Assembly (NCBI GenBank): GCA_001970955.1
Contig: MPUH01001218.1
Span: 1 to 20,800 of the forward strand
Reading direction: 5' to 3'
Source of the DNA: Stentor coeruleus
Taxonomy: Eukaryota > Ciliophora > Heterotrichea > Heterotrichida > Stentoridae
DNA length: 20,800 nucleotides
In this document: piece after piece, positions 1 to 8,082 of the stretch
Layout: each line of letters begins with the position of its first letter
Position numbering within the stretch: position 1 is the stretch's first letter
Notes under the pieces: generated by a model
Seen by the model: only the letters and a program-made list of their open reading frames with translations
What the model was told of the DNA's origin: nothing
Databases searched by the model: none
Translations under genes and position numbers: made by a program

Positions 1-129
1 TATGATAATGGAATTACCATAGTTGCATTTTATGACAAAATTTTATGCAATATGCTTACAAAAAAAAAAATGAGAAAGTTGTTCGGTTGAGTTTGTTAAA
101 TAAAGCATACAAAAACCAAATTATTGAGA

Positions 130-2121
130 TTATGCCATATTCAATGTCTCGTCCTTATAAACATCACTAAGTTTCTCCCAAATATTCACTGGAAAAGTAT
201 TAGGACTGAAAATCTCCCCAAGCACTTTTCTTGACTGCTGCTTATGAATCCTTTCTTCTTTAGCAAGGTCAAGTACTTCTAAGTAAAACTTTTCCAACAC
301 TCTAATGTCTTTATCACTGAGCTTTTTAAAGCACCTTCCTTCAAGAATTGCTAGTTTGTCTTCAAGCAAACTGAAATATTCCTCACATTTGCTATGCTCA
401 AATTGGAGCATTTGGTATTTATCTAAAAGTTTCTCATATTCTAATGAAGTGTTTTGTAGATTATTGTAGGCCAAAAGTAGATTGTTATATTTTATAGAGT
501 TTTCTTCATTAGAATTTATAGAAATTTCTATTTTTTTCTGCATATCAGTTAACGATTTTTGGCCTTGGTCGTTTTCTTCTTGCACTTTTTTATGCCTCTC
601 AGTGAGTTTCTCATTTTTTTCCTTAAGTTCTTTTAAGTATTCTATAGCTTTTTGGTATTTTTCTTCTAATTCCTTATGCTCTTCAAGGATTTTTGTATAT
701 CTTTGTATATGATCTTGGCAGTTTAAGCATTTTGTCTTTTTTTTCTCTTTGCTTCTTAAAATCATCCCTTTATTGGCATTTTTCCCCCCTAAGACATCTC
801 CTACTCCATATATCCATTCGATATTGCTATCAGCAATTTTGCATTCGCATTGAGGAATTGAAGCTTTCTCTACTTTTTCTTCTAATTCTCTCACAACTTT
901 GCTGTTCTGGATTTTTTGGACTATTATTTGAGCTCTTAGGTTTCTAATGTCACCGTGATAGATTTTTAATAGCTCAGTTGGACTTGGGGATTTTGTGTTT
1001 ATACTGACTCTATTTGTAATTGTCCTTGCTAAGCTTGCTAGGTGTAATGTTGATGAAGTCATTTCGTATGATGAAAAACTTGGCGAAGCTGTGCATATAA
1101 TACTAGTGAATGAATTTCCTCCTATAGAATGCTTGAGAAGTTTGGTTAGGTTGGAGTTGCGGTATGGGATATGAGTGTGCTGAAGAGGCTTTTCAGAAAG
1201 TTTGTGGATTACTGAGCATAAGTAAAAAAGAGAAGTATTGATATGTTTTCCCTCATTCACAGTTTCAGGGTTCATCGCTTTTTTACTATTGGAAATCCTT
1301 TCAGATCCTGCTAAATCCACAAAATGCAAAAAACTTTCAAAACCAGTATTATCTTCTTTTATACCTGTAACAATAGCTCTAAATATTGTATGCGACCTAG
1401 AGCTATTAGAATTATGCTCATTATTCCCATATTTTTTCCAATTTTCCCCAGCATTTACAATTTCAACAACTTCTTCAATGTTCCTAGCAACTTTTTCACT
1501 TAAGCCTTTAACATAAAATCCCTTATTTGGGTCTTCATTTACAGTAAGATTTTCTGGGTTTTGGTCTGAAAGCAAGTCAAAAACATTTTCATTATAAATT
1601 TCCATATAACTACAAACTATACTGTATACTTTATCTCCTGAGGAAACCATAGAAAATAGGTCTTTGAGTGATGAAAAAAGTATACCTTTAGTTGAATATT
1701 GGGGTCTATGGCTGTTAGTGCCAATGAAAGGAGACATTGAGCGTTTGCGTCGATGTTTTGATAGTTCTATAGAGTCTAGACCGAGCATTGTATATGTCTT
1801 GCCTGAACCTGTTTGCCCGTATGCGAAAATTGTGCTGTTGTAGCCTTCAAGAACAGCAGATAGTAAAGGCTTTGACACTTTTTCATGAACCATAGCATTG
1901 GTCACCCCTGAATTAAAGCACTCAGTGAAATTATAAACTCTTAAAGGCATCTGTGGCCTTTTATTTTCACTAAATAAACCCAAGCTTTCAGTACTCAAAC
2001 ATATCGAACTATGTGAAACCTTCCACACATTTTGCTCATTATTAGCTTTCTCTTGTATTGATAAAGGCCTAAACCTAAGAAAAACTTGTATTGTCGTCAT
2101 ATGAGGCGTTAGGCTATCCAT
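130..2121 (-). CDS. Kinesin motor protein, kinesin-7/CENP-E-like, N-terminal motor
   Basis: This is a 663-residue protein whose motor domain begins almost at the N terminus, so it should be a microtubule ATPase of the plus-end-directed type. The P-loop GQTGSGKT lies at residues 102-109, switch I SSRSH at 240-244, switch II DLAGSE at 269-274 and the HIPYRNSNLT motif at 317-326. The stretch before switch I (GENWKKYG...SSRSHTIFR) and the motif HINTSLF look most like kinesin-7. The motor ends near residue 375. A coiled coil follows at about 400-640, with a CxC pair (425, 427) and a CxxC pair (465, 468) just ahead of its main part. About 25 basic, Ser-rich residues are inserted after the P-loop helix (about 117-145). 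The start at 2121 lies 10 residues before the first motor strand and no intron is needed. It stops at TAA. Motor identity is certain; the subfamily is inferred from motif resemblance and cargo cannot be read. Confidence 0.95.
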   Translation of the reverse strand: MDSLTPHMTTIQVFLRFRPLSIQEKANNEQNVWKVSHSSICLSTESLGLFSENKRPQMPLRVYNFTECFNSGVTNAMVHEKVSKPLLSAVLEGYNSTIFAYGQTGSGKTYTMLGLDSIELSKHRRKRSMSPFIGTNSHRPQYSTKGILFSSLKDLFSMVSSGDKVYSIVCSYMEIYNENVFDLLSDQNPENLTVNEDPNKGFYVKGLSEKVARNIEEVVEIVNAGENWKKYGNNEHNSNSSRSHTIFRAIVTGIKEDNTGFESFLHFVDLAGSERISNSKKAMNPETVNEGKHINTSLFYLCSVIHKLSEKPLQHTHIPYRNSNLTKLLKHSIGGNSFTSIICTASPSFSSYEMTSSTLHLASLARTITNRVSINTKSPSPTELLKIYHGDIRNLRAQIIVQKIQNSKVVRELEEKVEKASIPQCECKIADSNIEWIYGVGDVLGGKNANKGMILRSKEKKKTKCLNCQDHIQRYTKILEEHKELEEKYQKAIEYLKELKEKNEKLTERHKKVQEENDQGQKSLTDMQKKIEISINSNEENSIKYNNLLLAYNNLQNTSLEYEKLLDKYQMLQFEHSKCEEYFSLLEDKLAILEGRCFKKLSDKDIRVLEKFYLEVLDLAKEERIHKQQSRKVLGEIFSPNTFPVNIWEKLSDVYKDETLNMA

Positions 2122-2418
2122 TTTTACTTTAGATATATTGCTTATGATAATGCATTTTTGTAAGTTATCTATATTTTTTTCAATATCTGTACCATAACAT
2201 ATACAAATAACTACTATTTCATAAAAAACTATATTTTCTTATAATATATATAAAACTCTTATATTTTTGTTAATTATAAACCTACCTCTATTATCTACTT
2301 ATCGTATTCTCACACCAAATATCTTTTTCAGAAGGAGTATCTTAATTGAATATTTTTTATTAATATTCCTGTCTGGTATTACAATTTTTCTATAGAATCT
2401 TTGTAATTACTAGTTTGA

Positions 2419-3074
2419 ATGATTATCGAATTCAAGGGGAATTGCCAGGCTTTCTTATCATCTTCAAGCCCAAGTTTTAATTCATTAAAAATCCCTACTA
2501 GCATTATTCCTAGCACACCTAAATTTTCAAATCCTCTAGGCTCTATTATTAAAAATCTCTCTGAAAAAAACAAGGATAACCTTGAAACAGTTTATAAGCT
2601 CAAGCTCGCTAAAGGTCGAAAAAACTCAAATCCCAGCTATCTTTAAAACTCCAATTCAAAAAAGCACCCTTCAAAGCATCTCCCTAATCCCAGCAACAGC
2701 TAGTATAAACCACATCTCAAGAGGTCAAGGTTTCATAGAACTAGCCAAAGGAATATCAGCCAGTGGCAAAAGCTCGCCACAATCATCTTTAGAAATTCAA
2801 TCAAATTAGTTATTTTCCTATATTTCCCAAAAAAATTACCCATTTCTCGCCTTATCTCCAATAATTTTCAAAGCCACACTTTCGTCAAAAGTGCCTCACT
2901 GACTGAAAAACCTCAGAGCTAAATGAAGAATACTTAGACAAAATCGAACTTAAAATTAGAAAACAAGGGGAAAAAATTCTAAAGGAAATCCCAAGAGTTG
3001 CCATAAATAAAAATGATAAATCCCTTATATTGAACTCAATAAAAGCTGCCCAAGGCTTTCTTAATTCAAATTAA
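2419..3074 (+). pseudogene. Frame-broken protein-coding remnant, family not recognised
   Basis: A protein-like reading runs through this stretch but changes frame. It starts at ATG 2419 in one frame (contains SNPLGSIIKNLSEKN). Around 2605-2645 it moves to the next frame (TQIPAIFKTPIQKSTLQS; SRGQGFIELAKG), which stops at TAG 2807. Around 2800-2835 it returns to the first frame (SRLISNNFQSHTFVKSASL). At about 2915 it shifts again to a clean tail (ELNEEYLDKIELKIRKQGEK ... AAQGFLNSN) ending in TAA at 3072-3074. No 15- or 16-nt GT...AG intron joins these frames. A run of six A at about 2618-2623 and the stop context CTT-TAA-A at 2641 are possible slip points. I do not recognise the protein. A decayed gene is most likely; assembly indels or real frameshifting are alternatives. 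The stretch is C-rich on this strand, as are the 5' parts of intact + genes here. Confidence 0.45.
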
Positions 3075-3138
3075 TCCAATCTTCTACAATTTACCCTATA
3101 TTTTTATACCATTTAAAAAAATCTATAAAATATATCAT

Positions 3139-4047
3139 ATGCCTAATAATCTTGCATGCATAAAACCTATAAAATACAAGAAAAAACCCTGGGTCAGAAT
3201 TGATCGATGCAATCCAAAAGTGATAAAAAAGGTAGGGGAATTTAAAAGCTCTAGTCCTCTTGACAACACTAATGATAGCATCGATAATCAAAACTCCCAG
3301 TTACCTATTCCAAAAGGAGACTCAGCCTACGCTCTAGCTAAATATGCTGAGTATAAAGAAAGGGACATAGAAAAAGCGGAGAGGCTATATCGTAAAGCTA
3401 TTGAAGAGCATGATAGAAAAGAATCAGCGATCAAAGACCTTGCATCATTACTTCACCAAAAAAGCATGACTAAAGAAGCCTGTGAGCTGCTTGAGTCAAA
3501 CCGTGAATTATTCTTAACAAGTATAGAATCATATGAAAACTTACTAAGTACATTACAAAAGCAAATTAAAAGTGGGGGAAACTCAATGAATAAAATATTA
3601 AAAATCTCAGGACTTGAACCTTGGCAAGCAAGTGATGATGTCAAAGCACTTTTTAAAAACCCTGTTAGGGTTCAAAATATAGTGTTTGATAATGAAAAGT
3701 TTCAAGGGAAAATAAACTATTATTGTATTGTAACTTTTAATAGTCATTCATCAGCAAGAAAAACCTTAGAAGGGTTTTGTGGATGGAAAGATTGCCGTGT
3801 CGAATGGGTGTCAATAAGCGGCGAGGTGATTTGTGATGCGCATTATGCTAAACAGCGAATTAATCAGTATAGATATCATAATCCTACTTTTGAGTATAGG
3901 ATGTTTGATAGAGAACAGATTGAGTATTTGTATACAATGCCAATTGATTGTGCGGAAGGGATGATTTGCACTGCAGAATTTAGTGATGTGCTTAAGTTTG
4001 CAGATAGACTGCTAGGCAAGAATTTTTGCTTAGAGATATTTGATTAA
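3139..4047 (+). CDS. TPR-like plus degenerate RRM-fold protein, function unknown
   Basis: This 302-residue protein has three visible parts. Residues 1-60 are basic and then Ser/Asn/Asp-rich and probably disordered. Residues 62-125 form two TPR-like helical hairpins (SAYALAKYAEYKERDIEKAE; KAIEEHDRKESAIKDLASLL), normally a protein-docking scaffold. Residues 151-226 read as an RRM fold: a first strand KILKISGL in the RNP2 position, a helix DDVKALF, and NYYCIVTF in the RNP1 position, followed by a helix SSARKTLEGF. The RNP1 strand lacks the usual Gly-Phe/Tyr-Gly-Phe pattern, so RNA binding by the standard aromatics is doubtful. The C-terminal 75 residues are rich in Tyr, Cys and acidic residues and match nothing I know. 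The gene follows the broken remnant by 64 nt and ends in TAA. The domain calls come from pattern only. Confidence 0.8.
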   Translation: MPNNLACIKPIKYKKKPWVRIDRCNPKVIKKVGEFKSSSPLDNTNDSIDNQNSQLPIPKGDSAYALAKYAEYKERDIEKAERLYRKAIEEHDRKESAIKDLASLLHQKSMTKEACELLESNRELFLTSIESYENLLSTLQKQIKSGGNSMNKILKISGLEPWQASDDVKALFKNPVRVQNIVFDNEKFQGKINYYCIVTFNSHSSARKTLEGFCGWKDCRVEWVSISGEVICDAHYAKQRINQYRYHNPTFEYRMFDREQIEYLYTMPIDCAEGMICTAEFSDVLKFADRLLGKNFCLEIFD

Positions 4048-4595
4048 TTTTAATTATTAGAATAAGGATTGAATAGGATTTTATTAGGTTTTAACTAAGA
4101 TGGAATTTTTACAAATGATTTGATAGATAAAGGAAGATGATTATTTGGTATTACAATTTTCATTGGATTTTTATAGGAAATAGAAATGAATGTGATATTA
4201 TGTGTTAGTTATAGTAAAAAATACTGACTTTTCAAATGATAGGAAGATTGGCTATATTAGATAGTTATGCTTGACTAGTATTGAGTAATTGATTAGGGAT
4301 GCTATTAATAGTGAATAGTAAATAATAATAGTAAATAGTAAAATAGTAAAATAGTAATATAGCAATTGAATTTTTAATGATAAATATATTATAATTGCAC
4401 TGCCAAAAATAAATCATGATAGGCACTCTTAAATCCTTAATTTTTCTATCAAACTTATCAATTGCAATAACTATCTTATTTCCTATATTTCCTTCATAAT
4501 TTCCACCTTAACATCCTAAAATCACTAAAATATAAAAACTTATATAATCTTTAAGAATCTCTATAAAATAATCCCTAATTTTATTACGGAAATAA
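4048..4595 (+). other. Intergenic stretch with an abrupt strand-composition flip
   Basis: No gene or RNA is visible between the TPR/RRM gene and the HEAT-repeat gene. The left part is G-rich and C-poor on this strand (hand count for 4081-4320: 48 G, 11 C). The right part is the reverse (4381-4590: 9 G, 39 C). The switch coincides with a short AATAGTA-type repeat. The left part is presumably the 3' flank of the first gene and the right part the 5' flank of the second. Confidence 0.7.
4307..4362 (+). repeat. AT-rich imperfect microsatellite, AATAGTA-like units
   Basis: Short units of the form (A)AATAGT(A) repeat about eight times with small length changes, for example gaatagta, aataata, gtaaatagta and aaatagta. 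The array is simple-sequence DNA, most likely produced by slippage. It lies at the point where the strand goes from G-rich to C-rich. Confidence 0.75.
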
Positions 4596-6803
4596 ATGGA
4601 AAGATTCGAAAAACTAAAGCAAATCCTCAGTAAACCAAAAGAAAACAAAATTGAATTTCTACAAGACCTAATCGAAGTAGTAATAGATGATGGGGAGATT
4701 GATGAAACCCAAGAATCTTTCTATAAAAAAGGTATCCTCTACCTAACTAGTTGGATTCTCTTGCCTCAAACCTCAATCTCTGCTCTTCCAGAAGACTTTC
4801 TAAAAATCCTTTCACTCCTCGATACTGACACAAGCTCTTTACTACCTTTATTTTATGCAAAATTTGAACAAAAGTATGAAAATCTATCCAAAATCATATG
4901 TAATGATACACTTGTTGCTATAGCTCTAACAATCCCGAACTATGGGGAAAAATTCCTCCATCTTCTCAATTCAGATGACTGCATTTCCCCTCTTTTATGG
5001 CTTCTTACCTACTCCCCATCCCATCTAAAATTAGCATCCGAGTATCTTCCTATAGCAATATCAAAACCTTATGGTATAAATGAGCTTATAGATTCTTTTT
5101 CTAAAGGTGACAACACATATAAACTTAAAAACCTTCTAATAAAAATCCTCAAATTAACCCCAAAAACCAATAAAAATCAATATTTACTGCAAGTCTTGCC
5201 ACAGATGGTTTTGATTATAACAGAATATAAATGCGATCTTATTGTAGAGAATATATTAGAGCATGTTTTGAATCATTTTATTATAAGGACACCTGAATTG
5301 TTTTTGAAGATGTATGATAAAGTTGAGGAAAAACTGAAGGCTGATCAGAGAGTTAAGCTGTTTAGGATTTTGATGCAATTTGTTCCCCCACATGTTGTTG
5401 TCTTGTATGAAATCGCTAAGAGGTTTAGGTTTTTTGTAGAGTTTTATGAATTTCTGGCTGGAGGTTGTTTAGAGATTAAAGGACAGGTTTTAGCGATGCT
5501 GGGGCAGTTTTTTTTATATTGGCAGGAAGCTTCGTTGATGTTTGTGGAATATAGCGAAAATCTTACTTCGACTTACAAGTTTACAGATCTTGCCGATGGC
5601 TCTATTACCTTTGAAAAGCAAGAAGCCCAGTTAAATCCTATGGATCATTTGAATCACCTCTCATCCATGCTTGAGCACTTTGCTAATTGCTCAGGGTCAA
5701 GCAAAATCCTCAGCTCAATTTTTTCATGCTTACTAATTCATTTTTCTGAAAGCTCTTCTTTCTCTATAACATACCTAGTCAACTACATGCTTGAAAACCT
5801 TGAACCAATCTTCCTCATAAGTTTAACAAGCGAAGTACAGCATTTCTTAGAAAAAACCCTAATTTCAGAAGATGATAAAATGCTTGGGCTTAGTCTACAA
5901 ATAATATCTCAATCTATGCAAAATAATCCTGATAAAAGCTTTTTACTAAGGATTTCTTCAAGACTTCTTCAGTTGTCTAAACATGAAAATCAATTTATAT
6001 CGCAAATATCTCAAGAAATTGATAAGAAAATATCCTTAATCCTTATGAAAACCACTGAGATTATAGGTGAAAACCCTCAAGATATAGATAAAAAGATATT
6101 AGAAGATTTAGAATCTCAAGAAGCTTATATTTGTGGAATTGGCCTATATAGGTTATCATTAAACCTACAGTCTTTAAGTATAATGCCTTGGGAATTACTT
6201 GATAGGCATATAGGAAAAGACCCTTTTGTCTTTGGTGAATTAGCTTTGTGCTATAAAAAAGCTCTTAGTTTTAAACCTTTAGAAGGCCTAGCTCATATAT
6301 TCAAAAAATTTGCTGAAGCTAGTTTGGAAAACAAGTCAAAAATTCTTGAAATATTGTTTGTATGGATTAGAGGGCAAAAGCATATAGAAAATTTTCATAA
6401 AATACTTATGGGTTTTTTAATGGGACAAGTTTCCCCTAATAATGATGATATGGTAAAAGATGGAGCCCTTGTGATTATAGGGAAAATAGTCAAAAAACTT
6501 GGGCCTGGGTTTCATTTGTATATAAATGATGTAGTTTGCGAAGCTGTAGCTTGTATAAAATTATCGAATTCTAGGATTGCAAGTGGTAGAGATGCATATA
6601 AAAGCACAGCATCAGGGATTCTCGTGCTGGAAAAAGTTGTAAAATATTGCTATGCTGATCATGTTGACCCTTATTTACCAGAAATAGCTGGGGCTATTCA
6701 GATTTTTAGAGGGCTATACAAGAAAAATGATAGTCTTTCTGTCCTAGCAGGCAATTTGGAGTATGAGATTCAAAAAAGAAAACTCGAAGAATTAGACTTA
6801 TAA
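4596..6803 (+). CDS. HEAT/ARM-repeat protein, RTP1/TANGO6-like
   Basis: This 735-residue protein consists almost entirely of amphipathic helix pairs, giving a HEAT/ARM superhelix with no signal peptide or catalytic motif. The best resemblance is to RTP1/TANGO6, a cytoplasmic factor for assembly and nuclear import of RNA polymerase II. The C-terminal part fits best: a repeat with KDGALVIIGKIVKKLGPGF at about 628-646, then ASGILVLEKV, then a closing segment in which a short acidic linker (KKNDSLSVLAGNLEYE) precedes the end, as in the RTP1 C-terminal domains. This rests on remembered family shape, not alignment, so another importin-like HEAT protein is possible. The start at 4596 is the first ATG after a G-poor, stop-rich leader. 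It ends in TAA. No intron is needed. Base composition swings twice between C-rich and G-rich along the gene. Confidence 0.8.
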   Translation: MERFEKLKQILSKPKENKIEFLQDLIEVVIDDGEIDETQESFYKKGILYLTSWILLPQTSISALPEDFLKILSLLDTDTSSLLPLFYAKFEQKYENLSKIICNDTLVAIALTIPNYGEKFLHLLNSDDCISPLLWLLTYSPSHLKLASEYLPIAISKPYGINELIDSFSKGDNTYKLKNLLIKILKLTPKTNKNQYLLQVLPQMVLIITEYKCDLIVENILEHVLNHFIIRTPELFLKMYDKVEEKLKADQRVKLFRILMQFVPPHVVVLYEIAKRFRFFVEFYEFLAGGCLEIKGQVLAMLGQFFLYWQEASLMFVEYSENLTSTYKFTDLADGSITFEKQEAQLNPMDHLNHLSSMLEHFANCSGSSKILSSIFSCLLIHFSESSSFSITYLVNYMLENLEPIFLISLTSEVQHFLEKTLISEDDKMLGLSLQIISQSMQNNPDKSFLLRISSRLLQLSKHENQFISQISQEIDKKISLILMKTTEIIGENPQDIDKKILEDLESQEAYICGIGLYRLSLNLQSLSIMPWELLDRHIGKDPFVFGELALCYKKALSFKPLEGLAHIFKKFAEASLENKSKILEILFVWIRGQKHIENFHKILMGFLMGQVSPNNDDMVKDGALVIIGKIVKKLGPGFHLYINDVVCEAVACIKLSNSRIASGRDAYKSTASGILVLEKVVKYCYADHVDPYLPEIAGAIQIFRGLYKKNDSLSVLAGNLEYEIQKRKLEELDL

Positions 6804-6986
6804 ACCCAATCTCTTTACTCCATCAAGAAAAGCCAGTTAACATATATTTTCTATAACAAAATTAGGTTAAAATCTATGGTATCCATTAACAAACTGCTTT
6901 GCTAAGTTAGTCTAAATTTCCATAATCGTCCAATTGACCAGTAAAAATAGTGGCTGTGCTTATCAGATTTTCAGTGAAATTTACAA

Positions 6987-7871
6987 ATGAAAGAAGAATA
7001 CCCAGTGTATATAACTGCAATCTCAAGCTTTATAGCTGGCGGGATTTCCAGATCCTTAGTCTACCCAATTGATACAATAAAAACCAAGCTTCAAGTCCAA
7101 CAAGGACATTACAAACCTCAGTTTCTGACTATTTCCGGAGCCTTCAAAACAACCTTGACAAATGAAGGCATACAAGGCTTATACAGAGGAATGAGCATGT
7201 CAATAATAGCATCTCTACCTGCAAACTGCATCTATTACTCTACCTATGAAGCTGCAAAGCAATATCTTTTTCAATATAACTTCCCTGCTTTTACCATATA
7301 TTTTTGGTCAGGGATGCTCGCCGAAGCCGTCTCATGCGCTTTATTCGTCCCGATTGACGTCATAAAGGAACGCCTACAGGTTCAAAGCAATTTACAGGAG
7401 TACTCTTATAAAAACTCAAGAGAAGCCCTTACAATTATATCAAAAAATGAAGGGATTAAAGGGATTTACAAAGCTTATGGAGCCACAGTGGCTTCTTTTG
7501 GCCCTTTTTCGGCTATATATTTTACTTTATATGAAAATTTTAAAGCTTGGACTGTTGGTAGTAGAAAAGATATTGGTATTAAAGAAAGTATTGGATGTGC
7601 TATGGCAGCTGGGGCTATATCATCATGGATTACTAATCCTTTAGATATGGCTAAAGTTCGAATGCAAGTTGTTAGAGCAACTAGAGGAGCTGCAATACAA
7701 AGGTTTCAATATAATAGCATGTTTCATGGGATTTCTATTATTTATCAAGTAGAAGGGATTAAAGCTTTGTTTCAAGGGTCATTAAGTAGAGTGTTATTCC
7801 ATACGCCGAACACGGCGATTAGTATGGGACTTGTTGAGTATGTTAGAAGGATTATTTCTATAGAGGAGTAA
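6987..7871 (+). CDS. Mitochondrial carrier family (SLC25) transporter
   Basis: The 294-residue length is normal for this family of inner-membrane exchangers. Three repeats of about 100 residues each carry the signature Px[DE]xx[KR]: PIDTIK at 27-32, PIDVIK at 122-127 and PLDMAK at 218-223. Each is followed by the family's EG-x-aromatic element (NEGIQGLYRG; NEGIKGIYKAYG; VEGIKALFQG). Six transmembrane helices are expected, two per repeat. The second repeat, with its acidic residue AEAVSC just before VPIDVIKERLQVQ, is distinctive. The substrate cannot be assigned: an S-adenosylmethionine-type carrier is one possibility, on the weak ground of the first motif. The gene follows the HEAT-repeat gene by 183 nt and converges on the coiled-coil gene 211 nt downstream. 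Family membership is firm. Confidence 0.95.
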   Translation: MKEEYPVYITAISSFIAGGISRSLVYPIDTIKTKLQVQQGHYKPQFLTISGAFKTTLTNEGIQGLYRGMSMSIIASLPANCIYYSTYEAAKQYLFQYNFPAFTIYFWSGMLAEAVSCALFVPIDVIKERLQVQSNLQEYSYKNSREALTIISKNEGIKGIYKAYGATVASFGPFSAIYFTLYENFKAWTVGSRKDIGIKESIGCAMAAGAISSWITNPLDMAKVRMQVVRATRGAAIQRFQYNSMFHGISIIYQVEGIKALFQGSLSRVLFHTPNTAISMGLVEYVRRIISIEE

Positions 7872-8082
7872 ATAGTGATTGAATAATATGATAAATGTTA
7901 TTGAGAAATTATATAGTTTTTACTTAGGTAATAGATTTTCTTATATAAAACATCAATTTATTATTGTTTGCAGTAGTTATTGATTTGGCTTATACTCTAA
8001 TTAGGATTTCTATATATAGGGTTTCTTTTTAAAACACTTAAGAAGGAGGTTTTATAGCAGCATTCAAATAAATAAACTATTA

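Noticed and set aside
2379..2573. A 64-codon minus-strand frame (MFFSERFLIIEPRGFENLG...) that reads like protein.
   Set aside because: It cannot be continued in either direction, whereas the + reading continues in protein-like pieces to 3074 and has the composition of other + gene 5' parts. Some doubt remains.
2900..2910. TGA read as tryptophan, as in Blepharisma or Condylostoma codes.
   Set aside because: No intact gene here needs it, and reading through TGA 2904 only reaches a TAA at 2862 upstream.
7447..7644. A 65-codon + frame inside the carrier gene.
   Set aside because: It is an out-of-frame shadow of the SLC25 coding sequence, which carries all three family signatures.
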